From: Okeania sp. SIO3B5
GTDB lineage: Bacteria > Cyanobacteriota > Cyanobacteriia > Cyanobacteriales > Microcoleaceae
Direction: 5' to 3'
Assembly: GCF_010692555.1 (NCBI RefSeq)
Contig: NZ_JAAHHG010000018.1
Span: 27,519 to 82,109 of the forward strand
Length of the DNA stretch: 54,591 nucleotides
The notes below the pieces were generated by a model, which saw nothing but the letters and a program-made list of their open reading frames with translations, was not told the DNA's origin and did no database searches. The translations under genes were made by a program, and so were the position numbers. Of this stretch, positions 48,395 through 54,591 are shown piece after piece; position 1 is the stretch's first letter; every line of letters begins with the position of its first letter.

Positions 48395-48937
48395 CTATTT
48401 ACAAGTGGGAGCTTTTTCCCAAGGTTGTTGAGAATTCCAGATACCTAAACCTGCTTGTTTTGCAGTATTTTGAGCGTTCAAATAAGCATTTTTTGAATTA
48501 GGACAAGTATTATTCAAATATTTACAAAACAGAGCAGCTTGACCTTCTCTAACCATTTGTAAATTAATGGAAGTATTATCTTTAAATATTTCTGCCACCA
48601 TGCGATTGTAGCTAGTATCACCTGTATCTCTAATAGTGATTCTTGTTCCAATAGGTAACAATTCTGAAATTCTCTTTTTGGAATCATCAAAAAAAGGTTT
48701 TTCTCCTCTTTCTGGAGTATCGATGCAGGCTAAACGAATTCTACAAAGTTGTGCATTTCCTTTCCAGGGAACTCGACATTGTGGCATTGCAATATCTACA
48801 GTGTCCCCATCAACAATATTAACAATACTTGTCTGTTGATTAGCAAAAGACTGGGGAGTATTTAGGATAGATGAAAGTATGAAAATTCCACAGGATATGA
48901 ATGCTAAAATTAGACTAATTTTGCGTATTTTTATCAT
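48395..48937 (-). CDS. Secreted thermonuclease-like (SNase) protein, catalytic residues intact
   Basis: Start placed at the internal ATG 48937, since the 12 upstream codons (to 48973) derive from a dispersed GGTTGGGTTAAGCGA repeat. A signal peptide (LILAFISCGIFILSS, cut after SFANQ) precedes an SNase domain: DGDTVD, then IRLACIDTPER (equivalents of Arg35, Asp40 and Glu43 of staphylococcal nuclease) and NRMVAEIF (Arg87 equivalent). The C-terminus has paired Cys (CKYLNNTC) that may form a disulfide. Predicted Ca-dependent secreted nuclease. It lies between hoxY and hoxH on the same strand with a paralogue. Confidence 0.85.
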   Translation of the reverse strand: MIKIRKISLILAFISCGIFILSSILNTPQSFANQQTSIVNIVDGDTVDIAMPQCRVPWKGNAQLCRIRLACIDTPERGEKPFFDDSKKRISELLPIGTRITIRDTGDTSYNRMVAEIFKDNTSINLQMVREGQAALFCKYLNNTCPNSKNAYLNAQNTAKQAGLGIWNSQQPWEKAPTCK

Positions 48938-49158
48938 ATTTTTTTGAGTAGGTTGGGTTAAGCGAGGGCGCAACCCAACAAAAAAGATGTGTAGGTTAGA
49001 GTTAAAATTTGTCCTTAATTAAAAGTAAATAGGAAAGTGATTTTAGTAGTTTTGCTTGAGGAAGCAAAACCCAAGCTCTTAAAATTCAACTCTAGGTTTT
49101 GAGAAGATTATAAAATTTATTTGTCAAACCCACCTCTACTTTGTTTATCAGTTTTATT

Positions 49159-49698
49159 CTAATTACAAACGCGGGCTTTTCTCCAATATTGTCGAGAATT
49201 CCAGATACCTAAACCTGCTTGTTTGGCAGAATTTTGAGCGTTCAAATAAGCAGTTTTTGAACTAGGGCAAGTATCTTTTAGATGTTTACAGAAAAGAGAA
49301 GCTTTTCCTTCACTAACCAGTTGTAAATTAATGGAAGTATTATCTTTAAATACTTCTGAAACTATCCGCTGACGACTACTTTTCCCTGTATCGCTTACTA
49401 ATACTATTGTACCTCTAGGAATCAGTGTTTCAAGTCTACTTTTGGCAGCCTCAAAAAACGGACTATCCCCATAATCTTGCCCATCAATACAAGCAAGTTG
49501 TAGACGACATAATTGTGAATTTCCTTCCCAAGGAATGCGACATTGTGACATAGTAACTTCTAAAGTATCTCCATCAATAATCTGAGAAATTCTTGCCTGT
49601 TGAGTAGCTAAAGACTGGGGAGTATTTAATAGAGATAAAAGTATTAAAATTCCACAGGATACAACAGCTAAAATTAGACTAATTTTGCGTATTTTCAT
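49159..49698 (-). CDS. Secreted SNase-like paralogue lacking catalytic residues
   Basis: Same architecture as the downstream paralogue: signal peptide from the internal ATG 49698 (an upstream start at 49737 is repeat-derived), SNase fold and C-terminal cysteines. The active-site segment reads LQLACIDGQDYG where the partner has IRLACIDTPERG, so the Arg35 equivalent is Gln and the Glu43 equivalent is Asp with Thr-Pro lost. The DGDT motif and Arg87 equivalent remain. It is probably inactive or altered, perhaps a nucleic-acid-binding derivative. The duplication lies within the hox cluster. Confidence 0.82.
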   Translation of the reverse strand: MKIRKISLILAVVSCGILILLSLLNTPQSLATQQARISQIIDGDTLEVTMSQCRIPWEGNSQLCRLQLACIDGQDYGDSPFFEAAKSRLETLIPRGTIVLVSDTGKSSRQRIVSEVFKDNTSINLQLVSEGKASLFCKHLKDTCPSSKTAYLNAQNSAKQAGLGIWNSRQYWRKARVCN

Positions 49699-49737
49699 CA
49701 GCTTTTTTTGAATAGGTTGGGTTAAGCGACAGTGCAA

Positions 49738-50310
49738 CTCAACAAGAAGATGTGTAGGTTAGCGTTAAAATTTGTCATTATTATGAAGGTAAAAGGAAAG
49801 GAATTTTTCATTTCAGCATCTCTTGATTAGGACTTACGCAGATACGCTATATATAGTACTCATAACTATTGTCCAATAGTTACTGGACTCTATACACAGT
49901 GTCTTTGCGTAAGTCCTGTTGATATCTTATTTCTTTAAGATGTTGATTATTCTATTTCATATTACAGCTAAGTAAATTATTATAGGAGGCGAGCGAGACG
50001 CTCGCACTGGGGTAAAATACAGCAAATTCTAAGTATGTGATGTACAAATATTAACGTTGAAATATATGTAGTGCGGGCATCTTGCCCGCTAGTAATGTAC
50101 CTAAGTGAGATGAAATTCGCTATAATTTCCCTTCTTCCTTCTTACCGAATAATTAATAATTAACAATTAAATAATTCTGGTTTAAAGCTTCCCCTTTTAA
50201 GGGGAAACAAAGAAATAATATTTCCTTATATTCAATTCCGTAACGGTTTTAACCAGAGGTAATTATCAATTATCCATTATCAATTATCCATTAATTAATT
50301 CTTCCTTCTT
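49738..50310. other. hoxY-SNase gap holding an AGGACTTACGCA MITE and a GCGGGC hairpin
   Basis: The MITE is at 49829-49917. At about 50070-50090 GTGCGGGCATCTTGCCCGC forms the same hairpin as in the repeats at 46 kb. Short AT-rich microrepeats (AATTATCAATTATCC) end the gap. No gene is seen. Confidence 0.6.
49829..49917. mobile_element. AGGACTTACGCA-family MITE, short copy
   Basis: AGGACTTACGCA (49829-49840) and TGCGTAAGTCCT (49906-49917) are perfect 12-bp TIRs of an 89-bp element. A longer relative is at 54371-54581. Confidence 0.75.
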
Positions 50311-50862
50311 TTACCCAAACTTAATCATTTCTCGACCTGCCATTTTTGGTATTTCACCCTTTAATAAAGGTTCTAAAGTCGCCTTAATTCTATCGGCAGA
50401 AGGCGGACATCCAGGCATAAAAATATCCACTGGAACAACTTCATGCACTGGTCGAACTTTATCAAGTAATTCTGGTACAATTCCCGGCGCATTTGGTAAT
50501 TGCTTATTTTCATCTGCCAACTCTAAATAACTTCTTTCTAAAACAGGTTTCGTACCACCCAACATATTTCGCATAGCTGGCACATTAGCAGTAACAGCAC
50601 AATCACCAAAAGAAATTAAAGTTTTAGTCTTTTTCCTCACCTCAAAAATTATTTCTAAATTATCCTGATTAGCAATACCTCCTTCCACTAAACAAACATC
50701 TACATTTTCTGGATATTCTTTAATATCACTTCCCACCGGACTATAAACAACCTCGACATGATTCGCCAGTTCAAACAACCATTCATCTAAGTCGAGAAAC
50801 GACATATGACAGCCAGAACATCCAGCTAACCAAACAGTGGCAAATTTTATTTTTTTCGACAT
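50311..50862 (-). CDS. hoxY: Bidirectional hydrogenase small subunit HoxY
   Basis: 183 residues, the usual size. Cluster-binding cysteines are in WLAGCSGCHMSF (Cys15, Cys18), ISFGDCAVTANVP and FMPGCPPSADRI, giving the single proximal [4Fe-4S] of this class. HoxY passes electrons between HoxH and HoxU. Conserved YSPVGSDIKEYPENVDVCLVEG-type region is present. The start follows a weak AAAGG site. Spacing to hoxU (231 bp) is wide and filled with microrepeats. Confidence 0.97.
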   Translation of the reverse strand: MSKKIKFATVWLAGCSGCHMSFLDLDEWLFELANHVEVVYSPVGSDIKEYPENVDVCLVEGGIANQDNLEIIFEVRKKTKTLISFGDCAVTANVPAMRNMLGGTKPVLERSYLELADENKQLPNAPGIVPELLDKVRPVHEVVPVDIFMPGCPPSADRIKATLEPLLKGEIPKMAGREMIKFG

Positions 50863-51093
50863 AATTAATACCTTTAATTAGGGAGTACCATTTCACGGAA
50901 TTCAAAAGTCAAAAGTCAAAAGTCATGCATTATGATTTTATAGCTTAAAAACTTTGACGCTACAGTAATTTCAGGATGTTTCAAATTGGTAGAATAGGGA
51001 ATAGGTAGTTTTATCTCTAACTGTATTTCAAGAGTTGCTCTAAAACACCTTTTATTTGACTTCTAAATTCTAAATTCTAAATTCTAAATTCAT

Positions 51094-51810
51094 TCACCTT
51101 GTCCATTGTTTATTCTCCCTAGCATTAACCAAAAATTCCAACTTAGAGCGATCGCGCTCCATTTCAGCTACCGTTGCCCCTTGACGGAAAATTGCACCAG
51201 TGGGACAAGCATCCACACACTTACCACAAGAAGTACAAGCATCCACCTCTCCCCAAGGTTGATTCAAACCAGAAACAATATAACAAGCAGCACCACGACT
51301 TCCCACATCCCAAACGTGCGCTCCCTCTATTTCATTACAAACCCGCACACAGCGAGTACACAAAATACAACGATTATGATCTATACCAAACTGCTTGTGA
51401 GATAGATCCATTCCCCGATCTGGGAAACGATAGGGAAACCGAGTATGATCCATCCCCACCTCTACTGCCATATTTTGCAATTCGCAATTCCCATTCGCAA
51501 CACAAACCGCACAAACATGATTGCCCTCAGAAAATAACAATTCCACCAACATCCGTCTATATTCTTGCAACTTCTGAGTTTGAGTCTGAATTTTCATTCC
51601 CTCGGCAACCTCAGTCACGCAAGCAGGCAATAATTTTCTCGCCCCAGAAACTTCTACCATACATAACCGACAAGCACCAATATCCGTAACTCCCTCCAAA
51701 TGACAGAGAGTAGGAATATGAACCCCTGCTTCCTTAGCAGCTTCAAGAATAGTAGTTCCCTCCTCAACTGCAATTTGATTGCCATCAATAGTTAACGTTT
51801 TTACTGACAT
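51094..51810 (-). CDS. hoxU: Bidirectional hydrogenase diaphorase subunit HoxU
   Basis: 238 residues. The N-terminal [2Fe-2S] ferredoxin domain has TLCHLEGVTDIGACRLCMVEV and LPACVTEV. A NuoG-like His-Cys3 segment (HVCAVCVANGNCELQ) follows, then two [4Fe-4S] motifs (RCILCTRCVRVCNE and ACTSCGKCVDACPTGAIF). HoxU is the wire between HoxF and HoxY. All ligands appear intact. Confidence 0.97.
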   Translation of the reverse strand: MSVKTLTIDGNQIAVEEGTTILEAAKEAGVHIPTLCHLEGVTDIGACRLCMVEVSGARKLLPACVTEVAEGMKIQTQTQKLQEYRRMLVELLFSEGNHVCAVCVANGNCELQNMAVEVGMDHTRFPYRFPDRGMDLSHKQFGIDHNRCILCTRCVRVCNEIEGAHVWDVGSRGAACYIVSGLNQPWGEVDACTSCGKCVDACPTGAIFRQGATVAEMERDRSKLEFLVNARENKQWTR

Positions 51811-51834
51811 ATTTTTTTTCTCCTAATATTATAC

Positions 51835-52026
51835 CAATTTGATAAGTGTTTTCTACAATTTATTGAGTAGGGGAGTAGGGGAGTAGGGGAGTAGGGGAGT
51901 AGTAAACATAAGAATAATTAACGATAACTGGCGTGCTAATTACCAAAAAAGTCATTCCGCCTGTGTTAATTACTTAATAATTGAAGTTTCACCTAAGTTA
52001 AGCATTATTTTTTCACGCTTGGTATT
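51835..52026. repeat. Dispersed ~140-bp repeat, copy 2 (with GGAGTAGG microsatellite)
   Basis: Matches 45770-45895, including AAACATAAGAATAATTAACG, TAATTACTTAATAATTGAAG and CACCTAAGTT. Outer bases ATACCAA and TTGGTAT may be short TIRs. It lies in the 560-bp hoxF-hoxU gap. Confidence 0.75.
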
Positions 52027-52082
52027 GCACTTCTTGTTATATCAAGTCTCATTAATTAGCCATAATTAAGTTAACTATCTTT

Positions 52083-52196
52083 AGTCATCTTTAGATGACT
52101 TCTACTGTGAGCCAAGAAATTTATTTCTTGGCGGATGACATGACTCGCCAAGGATTTCAATCCTTGACTAATAATTTAAGTCATCTTAAGATGACT
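52083..52196. repeat. Cluster of palindromes in the hoxF-hoxU gap
   Basis: Four palindromes in 114 bp: AGTCATCTTTAGATGACT (52083-52100), GCCAAGAAAT/ATTTCTTGGC (52111-52132), CAAGGATT/AATCCTTG (52149-52166) and AGTCATCTTAAGATGACT (52179-52196). The outer two are near-identical, so the inner pair may be an insertion into one palindrome. On the hox transcript these would fold strongly. Confidence 0.8.
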
Positions 52197-52370
52197 CTTA
52201 AGAAGTATGCCATCTTTTTCATCTTTTTATATTGTGGTTAATTAGTGCAACTTGATATTAAAAGTAAAATTACAGAGCTTTTCAACTCTTATAAACCACT
52301 TAAATATTTAGGGAGTTAGTATTTTACTTACTCCTTCTTCTCTACTGACTCCTGACTCCTGACTCCTTCT

Positions 52371-53999
52371 TCAATTAGCAGCAGTTACAACTTTACCATT
52401 GCTGGAAAACTCCGACTCCTGCAATAAATCTAGATATTCTTGCTTAAAATAGCGCAACGTACTCAAAACCGGATTAGGTGCAGTCATTCCCAAACCACAT
52501 AAGCTAGTATCTTTCACCACATAAGACAACTCCTCCAACCTTTCTAGATCAATAGCAGTCGCCTGTTTATTCAAAATTTTCGTCAGCAAAGCATATAACT
52601 GCACCGTACCAGCGCGACAAGGAATACATTTTCCACAAGTTTCACCACGACAAAATTCCATGTAAAACTGCGCCACCTCAACCATGCTAGTTTCCTTATC
52701 CATAATCACCATGCCACCTGAACCCATCATCGAACCAACTTTGCTGAGAGAATCATAGTCTACAGTAGTGTCGAGCATTGAAACAGGAATACACCCACCG
52801 GAAGGTCCCCCTGTTTGTACCGCTTTCACTTCCCCACCAGGAACACCACCTCCCATTTCTTCAACAATTTCCCGCAGAGTAATTCCCATTGGTACCTCAA
52901 TTAAACCGTTATTTCTAACTTTACCTGTGAGGGCAAATATTTTTGTGCCTTTGCTGTTTTCAGTACCAATACTCGCGTACCACTCTGCACCTCTTTTCAG
53001 AATAGGGGCAATGTTGGCAAAAGTTTCCACGTTATTAATGAGGGTTGGATATCCCCAAAGTCCAGACTGAGCAGGATATGGCGGACGGGGTACGGGGTTG
53101 CCACGTTTACCTTCCACTGATTGAATGAGGGCGGTTTCTTCCCCACAAACAAATGCACCAGCACCGATGCGGATATCAATTTTGAAGTCAAAAGGACAGT
53201 CGAATATTTGACTACCCAAGAGTCCGTATTTTTTTGCTTGTTGAATGGCTTTTTGTAACCGTTGGATGGCGAGGGGATATTCAGCACGGACGTAAATGAA
53301 ACCGTGATTTGCTCCCACAGCATAACCAGCGATCGCCATTCCTTCTAATACTAAATGGGGGTCGCTTTCTAATACACTCCTGTCCATAAATGCCCCTGGA
53401 TCTCCTTCATCACCGTTGCAGATAATATATTTCTGACCTTCTGGCATTTTGGCGACGGTTGCCCATTTTAAACCAGTGGGATAACCTCCACCACCCCTAC
53501 CGCGCAAACCACTGCGAGTAATTTCGTCCACGACTTCACCGGAAGTCATTTCATGTAACGCATGGTACAGAGATTGATATCCACCGACGGCGACATATTC
53601 TTCGATGCGTTCGGGATTAATTTTTCCTGTGTGTTCCCTGACGATGCGGAGTTGATGAGAAAAGAATGGGTGTTGAGGATCGCCTTTAATAACTTCGGTG
53701 GTACCGCCATTGAGTGCGTCGATAATACTGGCAGCATTTTCGGGTTCTACTTCTTCGTAGAGGGTGTCGTCGGGGTCTATTTGTACCAGGGGACCGCGTC
53801 CGCAAAATCCCATACAACCTACTCCTACTACTTCGACACGCTCTTCCAACCCTGCTGTTTTAACTGCATTTTTCATATTTTTCATTACATCTACAGAATT
53901 AGCCGCTTGACAACCTGTAGATGTGCAGCAGTGAACTCGAATGCTTTTTTGTCTATTTTTTTCTGTTTCGGCAATGTCGAGTAAATCTTGATAGTCCAT
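52371..53999 (-). CDS. hoxF: Bidirectional hydrogenase NAD(P)H-binding subunit HoxF
   Basis: 542 residues from ATG 53999, which has AAGGAG eight bases upstream; an extension to 54035 is less likely. The NuoE-like N-terminus binds [2Fe-2S] ([19 protein letters not shown]). The NuoF core has the FMN/NADH motifs [14 protein letters not shown] and [14 protein letters not shown]. The [4Fe-4S] site is [13 protein letters not shown] plus SLCGLG. It is first of the visible hox genes. hoxE, usually directly upstream, is not found in the 590 bp available; MITEs are there instead. Confidence 0.97.
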   Translation of the reverse strand: MDYQDLLDIAETEKNRQKSIRVHCCTSTGCQAANSVDVMKNMKNAVKTAGLEERVEVVGVGCMGFCGRGPLVQIDPDDTLYEEVEPENAASIIDALNGGTTEVIKGDPQHPFFSHQLRIVREHTGKINPERIEEYVAVGGYQSLYHALHEMTSGEVVDEITRSGLRGRGGGGYPTGLKWATVAKMPEGQKYIICNGDEGDPGAFMDRSVLESDPHLVLEGMAIAGYAVGANHGFIYVRAEYPLAIQRLQKAIQQAKKYGLLGSQIFDCPFDFKIDIRIGAGAFVCGEETALIQSVEGKRGNPVPRPPYPAQSGLWGYPTLINNVETFANIAPILKRGAEWYASIGTENSKGTKIFALTGKVRNNGLIEVPMGITLREIVEEMGGGVPGGEVKAVQTGGPSGGCIPVSMLDTTVDYDSLSKVGSMMGSGGMVIMDKETSMVEVAQFYMEFCRGETCGKCIPCRAGTVQLYALLTKILNKQATAIDLERLEELSYVVKDTSLCGLGMTAPNPVLSTLRYFKQEYLDLLQESEFSSNGKVVTAAN

Positions 54000-54148
54000 A
54001 TATTTTTCTCCTTTCTTATTTCTAGCTATTAGCACTGAGCAATCAGCAGTTATAGTGCTATGTGCAAGTCAATCAGAAGTCAAAAGTCAATCAGAAGTCA
54101 AAAGTTAAAAGTTAAAAGTTAGAAATTAGAAATCAGAAGTCATCCCTG

Positions 54149-54284
54149 ATATCATGTCCGGTAGCATCGGAGCGTGTATAAAATAAAGGTGACACTCTTG
54201 AGAAAACCTTCTGCCTCCTGCCTCCTGCCTCCTGCCTCCTGCCTTCCTTCCACCAAAGTCTAATTATTCAACCGGACATGATAT
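54149..54284. mobile_element. ATATCATGTCCGGT-family MITE upstream of hoxF
   Basis: ATATCATGTCCGGT (54149-54162) and ACCGGACATGATAT (54271-54284) are perfect 14-bp TIRs around a 136-bp element with GCCTCCT microrepeats. It is inverted relative to the 14429-14555 copy. It and the microrepeats at 54070-54140 separate hoxF from anything upstream. Confidence 0.85.
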
Positions 54285-54370
54285 GACTAACTTTGAGCAT
54301 TTATAAATGTTTGTGCCCTATTTGGGTAGTGCTATAGCTTTTTTTTCCTTGAGTTTGATTTTGATTTATC

Positions 54371-54581
54371 AGGACTTACGCATTGACAATAGATATAGGG
54401 TGTCGCTCAGTTACGCTACCGCTAACACACCCTACTGGCGCGTCAAGTTTGAAAATGTGGGGAGCGAAAATATAGACCTCTCCCCCCTTTCCAAGGGGGG
54501 TTGGGGGGGATCAGAGAGTTAATTTTACCCACAATTTTAGCCTAGACGCGCTACTACCAATAGCGTTTATGCGTAAGTCCT
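54371..54581. mobile_element. AGGACTTACGCA-family MITE, long copy
   Basis: AGGACTTACGCA (54371-54382) and TGCGTAAGTCCT (54570-54581) bound a 211-bp element containing a GGGTGTCGC...AACACACCC hairpin and a CCCCCCTTTCCAAGGGGGG palindrome. The frame running through it (from 54307) is repeat-derived and not called. Confidence 0.75.
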
Positions 54582-54591
54582 GTTTATAAGT

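Noticed and set aside
51174..51689. 171-codon plus-strand frame opposite hoxU
   Set aside because: HoxU on the other strand has all its cluster motifs; this frame is a shadow.
53562..53984. 140-codon plus-strand frame opposite hoxF
   Set aside because: Antisense shadow of the conserved HoxF N-terminus.
54307..54522. 71-codon frame upstream of hoxF considered as part of hoxE
   Set aside because: It is on the opposite strand, lacks cysteines and runs through a MITE.

Overview
This window comes from an AT-rich, repeat-laden cyanobacterium. psaA/psaB prove oxygenic photosynthesis. The SLH-domain 'iron uptake' porins, the cyanobacterial-type RibBA with its C-terminal extension, the scattered GCGATCGC (HIP1-like) octamers and the diaphorase-type Hox hydrogenase all fit. 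Low GC, large gaps and many small mobile elements suggest a filamentous, non-heterocystous lineage (Okeania/Lyngbya/Microcoleus-like). That placement is inference and no species is claimed.

Layout. 0-5.5 kb: a truncated gene end, yidD, an aspartoacylase, a VanY-like M15 protein that has lost a zinc ligand, and a glutathionyl-hydroquinone-reductase-type GST. 5.8-10.4 kb: psaA-psaB on the minus strand with a terminator. 11.1-14.3 kb: a predicted lipoprotein with two acidic repeat arrays and a repeat-derived N-terminal insert. 14.6-17.3 kb: bluB and ribBA, divergent. 17.4-18.2 kb: an orphan double-glycine-leader, Pro/Tyr-rich peptide gene with a strong Shine-Dalgarno, an upstream inverted repeat and a downstream terminator. 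19.4-21.6 kb: a Tat-type PhoX/DUF839 protein. 22.6-27.6 kb: two paralogous SLH porins, the second cut off by a small mobile element. 28-31 kb: PmbA/TldE, an SGNH hydrolase and TnpB-related debris. 31-43.6 kb: a conflict-type locus with two tandem nSTAND-WD40 proteins, a VapBC-like pair, a Uma2 fragment and a CHAT protease. The STAND N-termini and the CHAT linker share a short motif that may couple them. 44-54 kb: the hydrogenase region with hoxF, hoxU, hoxY and hoxH, two SNase-like genes between hoxY and hoxH, and a 2Fe-2S ferredoxin/PAS/truncated SpoIIE module downstream.

The non-coding third of the window is largely built from short non-autonomous elements. At least six families can be told apart by terminal inverted repeats (TIRs). 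One family (GTAAGCATTCAG ends) has four copies with intact 8-bp target duplications, and another element has a 9-bp duplication. They nest in one another, sit exactly after the bluB stop codon, lie 4 nt from a STAND start codon, and truncate a porin. No tRNA, rRNA or convincing CRISPR array was seen.
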